A stretch of DNA of 64,000 nt, from positions 868,001 to 932,000 of the forward strand of contig NZ_CP011805.1 of assembly GCF_001028625.1 (NCBI RefSeq), written 5' to 3'. Shown here piece by piece: positions 20,762 to 30,439 of this stretch. This DNA is from Pelagerythrobacter marensis. GTDB taxonomy: Bacteria > Pseudomonadota > Alphaproteobacteria > Sphingomonadales > Sphingomonadaceae. Below the pieces are notes generated by a model. The model was not told the origin of the DNA. It saw nothing but the letters and a program-made list of their open reading frames with translations, and ran no database searches. Numbering within the stretch: the stretch's first letter is position 1; the number at the start of each line of letters is the position of its first letter. Made by a program: the position numbers and the translations under genes.

Positions 20762-21442
20762 TCAGTCCTCGCCGCCCTCTTCCTTCTCGCCGCGGTCGTC
20801 TTCGGCGTTCTGTTCCGTCGCCGGCACATCGTCGGCCGCGGCTTCATCGCCTTCTTCCGCTTCGGCACGCTTGAGCGCCGACGGGGCCACGATGGTTGCA
20901 ATCGTGAAGTCGCGATCGGTGATCGCGCTTTCCGAACCTTCGGGCAGCTTGACGTGGCTGATGTGGATCGAATCGCCGACTTCGAGGCCGGTGACGTCGA
21001 TTTCGATCTCGCTCGGGATCTTGTTGGCGTCGCACACGAGTTCGAGTTCGTGACGCACGACGTTGAGCACGCCGCCCTTCTTCAGGCCGGGGCTCGCTTC
21101 TTCGTTCACGAACAGGACCGGAACCGACACGTCAACCTTGGCGCCCTTGGCAAGGCGGAGGAAGTCGACATGGTTCGGGCGATCGCTGACGGGATGGAAT
21201 GCGACATCCTTCGGCAGGGTGCGAACGGTCTTGCCGCCCAGTTCGATCTCGACGATCGAGTTCATGAAGTGTCCGGTGCCGAGCTGCTTGATCAGCAGGC
21301 GTTCCTCGACGTGGATCGGGGTGGGGGCTTCCTTGCCGCCGTAGATAACGGCGGGAACACGGCCTTCGCGACGCAGTGCACGGGAGGCTCCCTTGCCAGC
21401 CCGATCGCGCGTCTCGGCCGGCAGGGTCAGAGCGTCGCTCAT
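20762..21442 (-). CDS. rplY: 50S ribosomal protein L25 (TL5/CTC long form)
   Basis: This 226-residue protein is of the long CTC/TL5 type. The N-terminal L25 domain ([36 protein letters not shown]) binds 5S rRNA. A beta-rich C-terminal domain and a strongly acidic tail rich in Glu/Asp/Ala (about residues 195-226) follow. The start at 21442 is chosen because family homologues begin there; 21475 adds an unlikely leader. The acidic tail is common in alphaproteobacterial L25. Confidence 0.95.
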   Translation of the reverse strand: MSDALTLPAETRDRAGKGASRALRREGRVPAVIYGGKEAPTPIHVEERLLIKQLGTGHFMNSIVEIELGGKTVRTLPKDVAFHPVSDRPNHVDFLRLAKGAKVDVSVPVLFVNEEASPGLKKGGVLNVVRHELELVCDANKIPSEIEIDVTGLEVGDSIHISHVKLPEGSESAITDRDFTIATIVAPSALKRAEAEEGDEAAADDVPATEQNAEDDRGEKEEGGED

Positions 21443-21552
21443 GTCGCTTACCTTTCGAAATGCATTTGAGTACAAGTTTCCGCCACGCCTCCAGGGATGA
21501 CCATGGTCGGAAGCGCGCGCCTATAACGGGCCCGGGGGGAATTGCAAGCGCG

Positions 21553-22437
21553 CTACTGAATGCGGCGCACGGTATATCCGCGCTGGGTCAGGAGGGCGGG
21601 CAGCCCGTCGTCCCCCGCCAGATGCGCCGCGCCCACGGCGATGAATGGACGGGGCGCATCGGCAAACAGCGCCTCCAGCCGCTGGGCCCAGGCGCGGTTG
21701 CGCCCCGTGTACAGCGCCGCGCGCAGCTCGGGATCGGCCAGGATCGCACTGGTGGCCGGGTCGGCAAGATAGGCGATCCTGCCCGCATACCAGTTTGCGG
21801 CAAGATCGACCGGCTCGGCCCGCTGGTCCGCCATATCGGCAAGGATTGCACCGAGAAGATCGCGCTGTTCTGCTTCGGGCAGGGTATCGAATATGGCGAG
21901 TTGGGCGGCGGCCCCTTCCAGCTCCACCACCGGGGCGGATGCCATTTCGCGCAGGAGCGCGCGATCGACACCATTGGCCGGGTCACCACGCTTGGCATAT
22001 TGCGCCAGGGTCAGCGCCGCGGCCCAGGTTTCCATGTTCGAAAAGGCGTTGGCGGGCACGGAATGCGCCGCCATCTGATCGCGCAGGGCCCTGCGAATGC
22101 CCGCAGGCATACGATCGGCCAGGGGCGGCAGCCCTTCGGTATAGGCGCGAGCATCGAACGCCTCGCGCAGAGCAGCCGCATTCTCCAGATCGCGCACTTC
22201 CACGACCAGCAGGTCTGCCTGCTTCACGGCGTTGGTAAACCGATCGGTCTTCCAGTCGACGCCATCGGGCAGCGCGTGGATTGTGCCGAAGAGCCAGCCT
22301 TCGACAGTGCCATCGGCCGCCGAAACTTCGAACAGCGCGGGCGAGGGCGGTCCGGCGAATTCCGGCGGCGGATCGGATCGACCGCAAGCCGCGAGCACCA
22401 GCGATGCCAGGACTGCGAATGCGCGCCTTGCCGTCAC
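21553..22437 (-). CDS. TraB/GumN-family lipoprotein (copy 1)
   Basis: This is a 294-residue protein of the TraB/GumN family, a metalloprotease-like fold related to Tiki. The signal peptide ends in the lipobox LVLAAC (Cys18), so membrane anchoring is expected. GTIHALPDGVDW near residue 50 and a late GAAHLAGDDGLPALL are the paired family motifs with Gly-x-x-His. The start overlaps the stop of a second, longer family member by four bases (ATGA). The two share motifs and look like a tandem duplication. The function is undetermined. Confidence 0.88.
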   Translation of the reverse strand: MTARRAFAVLASLVLAACGRSDPPPEFAGPPSPALFEVSAADGTVEGWLFGTIHALPDGVDWKTDRFTNAVKQADLLVVEVRDLENAAALREAFDARAYTEGLPPLADRMPAGIRRALRDQMAAHSVPANAFSNMETWAAALTLAQYAKRGDPANGVDRALLREMASAPVVELEGAAAQLAIFDTLPEAEQRDLLGAILADMADQRAEPVDLAANWYAGRIAYLADPATSAILADPELRAALYTGRNRAWAQRLEALFADAPRPFIAVGAAHLAGDDGLPALLTQRGYTVRRIQ

Positions 22438-23366
22438 TGGACGCGCGCGGTTTCGATCCCAAGTTCGGCCAGCTTGTCCTGCACGCTCTGGTCACCGGCG
22501 AGGTGGCCGGCACCGACCGCGACGAAGACCGTGCCCGGTGCGTCCAGCCGTTCCTCGATCCAGCGGGCCCAGTTGGCGTTGCGGGCGTAGAGCAGCCGTT
22601 CGGCCAGCAGGGGATCGGTCATGCTCTCGTTGATCAGCCGCGCCAGTTCATCGGCATCGCCTTCGGCCCATTCGGCCACCATCAGATCGAGCATGGCCTT
22701 GATATCGTCGACACCTTCGGCCGTTTCCATCAGGAACCGGATCTGGGTTTCGACGGGGAGACTGTCGAAAATTGCGAGCTGTTCTTCGATCGTCTCCAGC
22801 GCGCCGCGCGCGATCGTTTCGCTGCGCGCCTCGTGCAGGACGGTTTCGACGCCCGCATCGGGGCTGTAACCCTGCTGCAGCAGCGGCAGCATCGCCAGCA
22901 TCATTGCGCCGTACCACGGTTCGAACCGGTCGAAGACGGCAGGCGGCAGGTTAAGCTTGGCCAGCGCCGCTTCGTAGCTGGTTCGCTGATCGTCGTTCAG
23001 CAGCCCGCGCAACGACTGGCCTTCAGGAAGCGTCCCGATCGAATTCACGAGCGTCTGCATCGACGCGGCGGTTTCGGGAGTCATTTCGATTTCGGTGACC
23101 AGCATCTCCGACCCATCGAAGGCTTCTGCCACCGGGCCATGATACCATTCGATGCCGTCCGGCAGGGCATGAACCGTGCCGAACAGCCAGATGGTCGTAT
23201 CCTCGTCCGCCACCTTCCACAGCGCCGGCACCGCCTGGGCAGGGGCGGCTGTTTCTGCCGCTTCGACCGCCGGGGCCGCGGCTTGATCCTCGGCATAAGC
23301 CGGAGCGGCGAAGGCAAGGGCAATGGCCGAGCCCGCGGCCGAAAGACGGGTAAGAATGCTTGTCAT
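22434..23366 (-). CDS. TraB/GumN-family exported protein (copy 2)
   Basis: This is a 310-residue TraB/GumN protein starting at 23366 with a type-I signal peptide (MTSILTRLSAAGSAIALAF ending APAYA) and an Ala/Pro-rich linker. Motifs are GTVHALPDGIEWY and GAGHLAGDQSV, as in copy 1. It is not a lipoprotein, unlike copy 1. The reading frame stays open to 24710, but that stretch is antisense to glyQ and is not coding. ATGA overlap with copy 1 implies coupled translation. Confidence 0.88.
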   Translation of the reverse strand: MTSILTRLSAAGSAIALAFAAPAYAEDQAAAPAVEAAETAAPAQAVPALWKVADEDTTIWLFGTVHALPDGIEWYHGPVAEAFDGSEMLVTEIEMTPETAASMQTLVNSIGTLPEGQSLRGLLNDDQRTSYEAALAKLNLPPAVFDRFEPWYGAMMLAMLPLLQQGYSPDAGVETVLHEARSETIARGALETIEEQLAIFDSLPVETQIRFLMETAEGVDDIKAMLDLMVAEWAEGDADELARLINESMTDPLLAERLLYARNANWARWIEERLDAPGTVFVAVGAGHLAGDQSVQDKLAELGIETARVQ

Positions 23367-23510
23367 CTGAACGCTCCTGGCATCCGATCCCTTGCCGGAC
23401 AGTGAACCGATTGGCGCAGCCTGCGGCCCTGTCAAGCGCGCGAGCGGCCGGTCCCTTCTACCCCGCTGCCCCATTGACCGAATTTTCGCCTTCCGCCATG
23501 GCGCGGCGCG

Positions 23511-24410
<900 letters not shown>

Positions 24411-24436
24411 TGGGTGCGTATCCGCATAGTTCGTGC

Positions 24437-24506
24437 GCTCCCGCGAAAGCAGGAGCCCAGGGCAATCGAGGGGCCGGCTCGGCTGGGTTCCTGCTTGCGC
24501 AGGAAC
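24437..24506. repeat. Palindromic repeat element between glyQ and glyS
   Basis: The arms 24437-24460 and 24483-24506 are imperfect inverted repeats (left GCTCCCGCGAAAGCAGGAG, right its near reverse complement). They are separated by a 22-bp loop region, and each arm can itself form a small hairpin. This matches the look of REP-like palindromes dispersed in sphingomonad genomes. It lies in the transcribed spacer. Confidence 0.75.
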
Positions 24507-24527
24507 TCGTGAAGAGGGAGGCGGCCC

Positions 24528-26858
24528 ATGGCTGATTTCCTGCTCGAATTGCGCTGCGAGGAAATTCCCGCGCGGATGCAGGCCGGCGCGCGGGCCGAGC
24601 TGGAAAAGCTGTTCCGGCGCGAGATGGACGGCGCCGGGGTTGCGGTGGGCGCGGTCACCGTCTGGTCCACGCCGCGCCGCCTGGCCCTGATCGCGCGCAA
24701 CCTTCCGCAAGCGACCGAAGCGGTCAGCGAAGAGGCGAAGGGCCCGCCCGAGGGCGCACCCGATCAGGCGGTCGAGGGGTTCTGCCGCAAGAACGGCGTC
24801 ACGCGCGACCAGTTGGAAGTGCGCGAGGTGAAGGGCCGGGCGACCTACTTCGCGGTCAAGAACGTACCCGGGCGCGCGACAGCGGACCTGCTCGCCGAAG
24901 CGATCCCCGCGATCGCGCGCGATTTCGCGTGGCCCAAGTCGATGCGCTGGGGTTCAGCCTCGATCAGCACCGAGAGCCTGCGCTGGGTGCGCCCGCTGTC
25001 GGGTATCGTCGCCATTCTTGGTGAAGATCTGGTCGATTGCGCGGTCGACGGCATTGCCTCGGGCTACGCGACCAAGGGTCACCGCTTCCATTGCCCGGGC
25101 GATATTACCATCGGCAGCGCCGACGACTACGCGGAAAAGCTGCGCGCCTGCCACGTCATCGTGAACCACGAGGAACGGCAGGACATGATCCGTACCGGCG
25201 CGGCCAGCGCCGCCGCCGATGCCGGGCTCACGCTGGTCGAGGACGAAGGGCTGGTGATCGAGAACGCGGGCCTGACCGAGTGGCCGGTGCCGCTGCTCGG
25301 CCGGTTCGAAGAGGATTTCCTCGCCGTCCCGCCCGAGGTCATCCAGCTCACCGCGCGCGTGAACCAAAAGTATTTCGTGTGCGAGGATGCTGACGGCAGG
25401 CTCGCCAACGCCTTCATCTGCACCGCCAATATCGAGGCGCAGGACGGCGGCGCGCGCGTGGTCGATGGCAACCGCAAGGTCCTCGCCGCGCGCCTTGCCG
25501 ATGCGCGCTTCTTCTGGGATGTGGACCGCAAGAAGACGCTGGCCGAACACGCCAAGGGGCTGGAGCGGATTACCTTCCACGAGAAGCTGGGTACGGTCGC
25601 CGACAAGGTCGAGCGTGTGGCCAGGCTCGCCCGCTGGCTGGTCGCGGAAGGGATCGTCCTCCCCGAAACGGGGAGGGGGACCAGCGAAGCTGGTGGAGGG
25701 GCACCCGCCTCGGCTCGCGCCGCGACAGGATCGGAGCAGGGGGGTGTGCCCCTCCACCATCCTGCGGATGGTCCCCCTCCCCCGACGGGGGAGGATCTTG
25801 CAGCGCTCGCCGAACAGGCCGCGCGGCTTTGCAAGGCCGATCTCGTCACCGAAATGGTTGGGGAATTCCCTGAACTTCAGGGGCTTATGGGTGGATACTA
25901 CGCCCGCGCCGAAGGGTTGCCGGATGCCGTCGCCGACGCGATCCGCGATCACTACAAGCCGGTCGGCCAGGGCGATGACGTGCCTACCGCGCCGGTGACG
26001 GTGGCGGTCTCGTTGGCGGACAAGCTGGATACGCTGCTAGGTTTCTTCGTCATCGACGAGAGACCTACCGGTTCGAAAGACCCCTTTGCGCTTCGACGGG
26101 CGGCGCTCGGAGTCTTGGCGCTCCTTCAGGTCAATGGGCTGCGCATTGGTCTTGGAACCCTTTGGACCGCCGGCCTGGCTGAGAACAATCTTGGTCGCTA
26201 TCGGTACAATAGGACCGAGAATCCAGATGCCGGGCATCGGGTAATCAAATCAGAACTGCTTGATTTCTTCGCCGACCGCCTCAAGGTCCAGCAGCGCGAG
26301 GCCGGCGTTCGTCACGACCTGATCGACGCGGTCTTCGCGCTTGGGAACGAAGACGACCTCGTGCGACTTCTTGCCCGTGTGAACGCGCTGCAGACCTTCA
26401 TCGAAACCGAAGACGGCGCCAACCTGCTCGCCGGTTACAAGCGCGCGGCCAATATCCTCAAGAAGGAAGACTGGCGCGGGATCGAGGGCGAGATCGCCCG
26501 CACTGGCGAGGAAGACCCGCTTGCGCTGGTCGACGATCCCGACATGAAGGCGGTGATCGATGCCAAGATGTCCGAGCGCCATGCGAAAGAACTTTCCTAC
26601 ACGCCCGAACCTGCGGAAAAGGCGCTGATGGATGCGCTGGAAAATTCGGAACGCGACGCGGCCCGGGCCATTGAGGCGGAGGACTTCGGTGCCGCCATGG
26701 CCGCGCTCGCCAGCCTGCGCGCGCCAATCGACCGGTTCTTCGACGAAGTGACGGTAAACGCGGATGAAGAAAACAAACGGGCCCACCGGCTCGACCTGCT
26801 TGCACGGTTCCGTGCTGCAGTGCACAACGTGGCCGATTTCAGCCGTATAGAGGGCTGA
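24528..26858 (+). CDS. glyS: Glycyl-tRNA synthetase beta subunit, with in-frame repeat insertion
   Basis: This is a 776-residue beta chain; the usual length is about 690-700. It begins MADFLLELRCEEIPARMQ, and family blocks such as SMRWGSASISTESLRWVRP, ADARFFWDVDRK, FHEKLGTV, ADLVTEMVGEFPELQGLMGGYYA and GSKDPFALRRAALGVL are intact. Residues about 375-424 are a Gly/Pro/Ala-rich stretch encoded by a palindromic repeat (25652-25797) and have no counterpart in the family. A second oddity is a patch at about 26036-26270 with many codons rare in this genome (CTA, AGA, AGG, GTA, TCA). The frame stays open throughout, so the gene is probably functional. Confidence 0.93.
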   Translation: MADFLLELRCEEIPARMQAGARAELEKLFRREMDGAGVAVGAVTVWSTPRRLALIARNLPQATEAVSEEAKGPPEGAPDQAVEGFCRKNGVTRDQLEVREVKGRATYFAVKNVPGRATADLLAEAIPAIARDFAWPKSMRWGSASISTESLRWVRPLSGIVAILGEDLVDCAVDGIASGYATKGHRFHCPGDITIGSADDYAEKLRACHVIVNHEERQDMIRTGAASAAADAGLTLVEDEGLVIENAGLTEWPVPLLGRFEEDFLAVPPEVIQLTARVNQKYFVCEDADGRLANAFICTANIEAQDGGARVVDGNRKVLAARLADARFFWDVDRKKTLAEHAKGLERITFHEKLGTVADKVERVARLARWLVAEGIVLPETGRGTSEAGGGAPASARAATGSEQGGVPLHHPADGPPPPTGEDLAALAEQAARLCKADLVTEMVGEFPELQGLMGGYYARAEGLPDAVADAIRDHYKPVGQGDDVPTAPVTVAVSLADKLDTLLGFFVIDERPTGSKDPFALRRAALGVLALLQVNGLRIGLGTLWTAGLAENNLGRYRYNRTENPDAGHRVIKSELLDFFADRLKVQQREAGVRHDLIDAVFALGNEDDLVRLLARVNALQTFIETEDGANLLAGYKRAANILKKEDWRGIEGEIARTGEEDPLALVDDPDMKAVIDAKMSERHAKELSYTPEPAEKALMDALENSERDAARAIEAEDFGAAMAALASLRAPIDRFFDEVTVNADEENKRAHRLDLLARFRAAVHNVADFSRIEG
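25652..25797. repeat. Palindromic repeat inserted in frame within glyS
   Basis: The left arm 25652-25706 and right arm 25742-25797 are long imperfect inverted repeats. Each arm holds two hairpins (CCTCCCCG...CGGGGAGG and CCAGCGAAGCTGG, or CCATCCTGCGGATGG). The spacer is about 35 bp. Both arms and spacer are translated in the glyS frame without a stop, giving about 50 low-complexity residues. Confidence 0.85.
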
Positions 26859-26927
26859 TCGCGTGCACACCGCTGTCCGTCACCTTGTCAAAGGTGCCGG
26901 AAATCAGCGACTTGTAAGACATTTGTT

Positions 26928-26955
26928 GGGTGACGGGGTGTAAACTTCGTCACCC
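26928..26955 (+). promoter_or_regulatory. Leader stem-loop upstream of ppdK
   Basis: GGGTGACG (26928-26935) and CGTCACCC (26948-26955) form a perfect 8-bp stem with a 12-base loop. It lies directly before the purine-rich ribosome-binding region (GGGAAGGGAC, 26957-26966) and the ATG at 26970. It could modulate translation or protect the transcript. No known riboswitch is recognised. Confidence 0.45.
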
Positions 26956-26969
26956 TGGGAAGGGACACG

Positions 26970-29633
26970 ATGAACGATACGGTCTTCACCTTCGGCGGCG
27001 ATGCTTCGCATTCGAATGCGCGGCAGAAGGACAAGACCGTTACCGGCGGCAAGGGCGCCAATCTGGCGGAAATGGCCGCCATCGGCTTGCCCGTGCCCCC
27101 CGGCTTCACAATCGCGACCGACGAATGCGTCCGCTACCTGAAGGAAGGCGGCGATTTTTCGGATGAGCTGCAAGCAGCAGTCGCCAAGGCCTTGCAACAC
27201 ATAGAGAAAACGGCCGAGAAGCAGTTTGGCGATGCAGCCGATCCGCTGCTGGTATCGGTCCGTTCCGGCGCGCGCGTTTCCATGCCGGGGATGATGGACA
27301 CCGTCCTCAACCTGGGCCTGAACGACGAAACGGTGGAAGGGCTTGCCGCCACCTCGGGCGATCCGCGGTTCGCCTGGGACAGCTATCGCCGGTTCATCCA
27401 GATGTATTCCGACGTGGTCCTCGGCCTCGATCATGGCCTGTTCGAGGAAGCCCTGGAAATCGCCAAGGAAGACAAGGGCTTCTACAACGATACCGAGATG
27501 GAATGCGAAGACTGGCAGGCGCTGGTCGCGCAGTACAAGGCCATCGTTCGCGAGGAGCTTGGCGAAAGCTTCCCGCAGGACGTGCATCGGCAGCTTTGGG
27601 GTGCGATCCGGGCCGTGTTCGACAGCTGGGATTCGGAACGGGCCAAAGTCTATCGCCGGCTCAACGATATCCCCGGCGACTGGGGCACCGCGGTCAACGT
27701 GCAGGCGATGGTTTTCGGGAACATGGGCGAAACATCCGCCACCGGCGTCGCCTTCACCCGCGACCCGGCGACCGGAGAGCGGGCATATTACGGCGAATAT
27801 CTGATCAATGCGCAGGGCGAAGATGTCGTCGCCGGCATTCGGACCCCGCAGTATCTCACCCGCGCCGCGCGCGAGGCGGCAGGGGCGAAGCCGCTGTCGA
27901 TGGAAGAGGCCATGCCCGACGCCTACGCCGAACTGGTGCAGGTGTTTGAGCTGCTGGAACGCCATTATCGCGACATGCAGGACATCGAATTCACGGTGGA
28001 ACGCGGCAAGCTGTGGATGCTTCAGACCCGCAGCGGGAAGCGCACGGCCAAGGCCGCGTTGAAGCTGGCCGTCGATATGGTCGGGGAAGGGCTGATCGAC
28101 GAGAAGACCGCGATCCTGCGCGTCGATCCGATGGCGCTCGACCAATTGCTGCATCCCACGCTTGACCCCGAGGCACCGCGCGACGTGCTGACGACCGGGC
28201 TCCCCGCATCGCCGGGCGCCGCATCGGGCAGGATCGTGCTGGACGCCGACACGGCCGAACAATGGTCGCAGCGAGGGGAAAAGGTGATCCTAGTCCGGGT
28301 CGAAACGAGCCCGGAAGACATTCATGGCATGCACGCGGCGCAGGGCATCCTTACCGCGCGCGGCGGCATGACGTCGCATGCCGCGGTCGTGGCACGGGGA
28401 ATGGGGCGGCCCTGCGTGTCGGGCGCACCGGGTGTTTCGATCGACCTCAAGACCCGGACGCTCCGCATCGGGGAGCGCGACCTTGCGGAAGGCGACACGC
28501 TCACGCTCGACGGGGCCAACGGACAGGTCATGGCCGGGCAGGTCGCCACGATTGAGCCGGAACTGGCCGGTGACTTCGGCGTCCTGATGGAATGGGCGGA
28601 CAGGCACCGCCGGATGAAAGTTCGGACGAATGCGGAGACGCCGGCCGATTGCCGCATGGCGCGCCAGTTCGGCGCGGAGGGCATCGGGCTTTGCCGTACC
28701 GAACACATGTTCTTCGATGCCAGCCGCATCAGGGCCGTGCGGGAAATGATCCTGGCGGATGATGAAAGCGGGCGCAGGGCCGCGCTGGACAAGCTGCTGC
28801 CCGAACAGCGTGCCGATTTCCGCGAGATCTTCGAGGTCATGGCCGGGCTGCCCTGCACGATCCGTCTGCTCGATCCTCCGTTGCATGAATTTCTCCCGCA
28901 CGGCGATGCGGAGTTCGAGGAGCTGGCCAATGCGACCGGCCTGGGTGTGGACCACCTCAAGCGCCGCGCCGGCGAGCTGCACGAATTCAACCCGATGCTG
29001 GGGCATCGCGGCTGCCGTCTGGGGATCACTTATCCCGAAATCTACGAGATGCAGGCGAGGGCCATATTCGAGGCGGTTTGCGACGTTGCGCAGGATAGCG
29101 GCGCTGCGCCACTGCCCGAAGTGATGATCCCGCTCGTCGCCACGAAGCGCGAGCTGGAATTGCTGCGCGGCCTGGTCGATCGGATCGCGGCCGAAGTCTT
29201 CGCCGAGAAGGGATGCGAGGTCGACTATCTCGTCGGCACGATGATCGAACTGCCCCGCGCGGCCCTGATGGCCGGAGAGATTGCGGAAGAGGCGCGATTT
29301 TTCTCGTTTGGAACCAACGATTTGACGCAGACGACTCTTGGCGTTTCGAGAGACGATTCGGCGCGCTTTCTCGCCCAGTATGTCGACCGCGGGATCTTCG
29401 CGCGCGATCCGTTCGTCAGCCTCGACATCGACGGCGTCGGTCAGCTGGTCGAAATCGCGGCGGAGCGGGGGCGTGCCACGCGCGGGGACATCAAGCTCGG
29501 CATTTGCGGAGAGCACGGGGGTGACCCGGCGAGCATCGCATTCTGCGAACAGGTGGGGCTCGATTATGTCAGCGCGTCCCCCTACCGCGTGCCAATTGCC
29601 AGGCTCGCAGCCGCCCAGGCCGCGCTGCGCTAG
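26970..29633 (+). CDS. ppdK: Pyruvate, phosphate dikinase
   Basis: The 887-residue product has the full PPDK size. The N-terminal ATP-grasp nucleotide domain starts with GGKGANLAEMAAIGLPVPPGFTI. The swivelling phospho-His domain contains GGMTSHAAVVARGMGRPCVSG (catalytic His near residue 470). The C-terminal TIM barrel holds GIGLCRTEHMFF and SFGTNDLTQTTLG, with the Cys region CGEHGGDP near the end. It interconverts pyruvate and PEP using ATP and phosphate. A short hairpin and a GGGAAGGG ribosome-binding site precede the ATG. There is no sign of a PPDK regulatory kinase next door. Confidence 0.97.
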   Translation: MNDTVFTFGGDASHSNARQKDKTVTGGKGANLAEMAAIGLPVPPGFTIATDECVRYLKEGGDFSDELQAAVAKALQHIEKTAEKQFGDAADPLLVSVRSGARVSMPGMMDTVLNLGLNDETVEGLAATSGDPRFAWDSYRRFIQMYSDVVLGLDHGLFEEALEIAKEDKGFYNDTEMECEDWQALVAQYKAIVREELGESFPQDVHRQLWGAIRAVFDSWDSERAKVYRRLNDIPGDWGTAVNVQAMVFGNMGETSATGVAFTRDPATGERAYYGEYLINAQGEDVVAGIRTPQYLTRAAREAAGAKPLSMEEAMPDAYAELVQVFELLERHYRDMQDIEFTVERGKLWMLQTRSGKRTAKAALKLAVDMVGEGLIDEKTAILRVDPMALDQLLHPTLDPEAPRDVLTTGLPASPGAASGRIVLDADTAEQWSQRGEKVILVRVETSPEDIHGMHAAQGILTARGGMTSHAAVVARGMGRPCVSGAPGVSIDLKTRTLRIGERDLAEGDTLTLDGANGQVMAGQVATIEPELAGDFGVLMEWADRHRRMKVRTNAETPADCRMARQFGAEGIGLCRTEHMFFDASRIRAVREMILADDESGRRAALDKLLPEQRADFREIFEVMAGLPCTIRLLDPPLHEFLPHGDAEFEELANATGLGVDHLKRRAGELHEFNPMLGHRGCRLGITYPEIYEMQARAIFEAVCDVAQDSGAAPLPEVMIPLVATKRELELLRGLVDRIAAEVFAEKGCEVDYLVGTMIELPRAALMAGEIAEEARFFSFGTNDLTQTTLGVSRDDSARFLAQYVDRGIFARDPFVSLDIDGVGQLVEIAAERGRATRGDIKLGICGEHGGDPASIAFCEQVGLDYVSASPYRVPIARLAAAQAALR

Positions 29634-30385
29634 TCTCGCCAGCCGGTAAGGACGACGATTTCGAAGGTTTCGGTAACGCGGCCCGAGGCATCGGCGCCCT
29701 CGAGAAAGGATTTGCGAGCCTTCCGCAGCGCATCCCGGCCGAGAGGGGGGGGCGTCGTATCGAGCACATTGGTCAGCGCCTGGCTGCGCAGATCGTCGAT
29801 CAGCCGGTCCATGTCGCGATAGGCAACCTTGAGCGAATAGCCGTCCGCCACCTGCCGCGCGAACCCGGCCCGCTGCATCAGGGCGGCACCGGATTGTATG
29901 TCGATCATCGGATGCATCCGCGCCGCCGGCCTATCCGGCTCGGCATCCAGCAACGCCCGGCGCAAGTTGGCGAGGCTGCCGGCGCCGACGAAGGCGATCA
30001 TCGCTATCCCGCCGGGCGCCAGCGCACTGCGCATATGGATGAGCGCGCCCGGGACATCGTTCACCGTATCGATGTCCGCCAGGCTGACGATGAGGTCAAA
30101 GCGCCCACCGATCGCTCCCTCCTCTTCCCGGTCGAGGGGGGTGGCATGGGTCAGCGCGGCACCATGCCGCTCGAACATTGCCTGCGACAGTCCGGTAGGG
30201 TCACCGCTGAGCATCACCGAACGTGGGCGAATGTTCATAAACCCCAGTCGATCGTCGACCTCGTCCGCCAGCGAACGGAACAGGAAATCCGCCGCATCGC
30301 TCGCGTTCTGCCGCTGGACAGCACGGTTCCAACGGGCCCGTCGGCGCGGATAGGAGAATATTTTCGGAACATGGGGGGGGGGCAT
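29630..30385 (-). CDS. SAM-dependent methyltransferase (NDUFAF5/BioC-like)
   Basis: This is a 251-residue Rossmann methyltransferase-like protein. The N-terminal block RRRARWNRAV-Q-R resembles the conserved start of NDUFAF5/BioC-type proteins. The SAM motif itself is weak (SVMLSGDPTGLSQAMF), and GGRFDLIVSLADIDTVND and LAPGGIAMIAFVGAGSL follow as motifs II and III. The start at 30385 gives MPPPHVPKIFSYPRRRARW; the three Pro codons fall in a run of ten C. A slip there would break the frame. It is divergent from comF, 54 bp away. Confidence 0.82.
   Translation of the reverse strand: MPPPHVPKIFSYPRRRARWNRAVQRQNASDAADFLFRSLADEVDDRLGFMNIRPRSVMLSGDPTGLSQAMFERHGAALTHATPLDREEEGAIGGRFDLIVSLADIDTVNDVPGALIHMRSALAPGGIAMIAFVGAGSLANLRRALLDAEPDRPAARMHPMIDIQSGAALMQRAGFARQVADGYSLKVAYRDMDRLIDDLRSQALTNVLDTTPPPLGRDALRKARKSFLEGADASGRVTETFEIVVLTGWRD
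30373..30382 (-). repeat. C10 homopolymer at the 5' end of the methyltransferase gene
   Basis: Ten consecutive G on the plus strand (C on the coding strand) follow directly after the predicted start codon. The tract encodes Pro2-Pro4. Tracts of this length are prone to slippage and to sequencing error. Confidence 0.85.
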
Positions 30386-30439
30386 GCGAGGCGCTCTGCC
30401 GGGCTTGCATTCGCCATGCAAGCGCGACAGCCTCAATCC

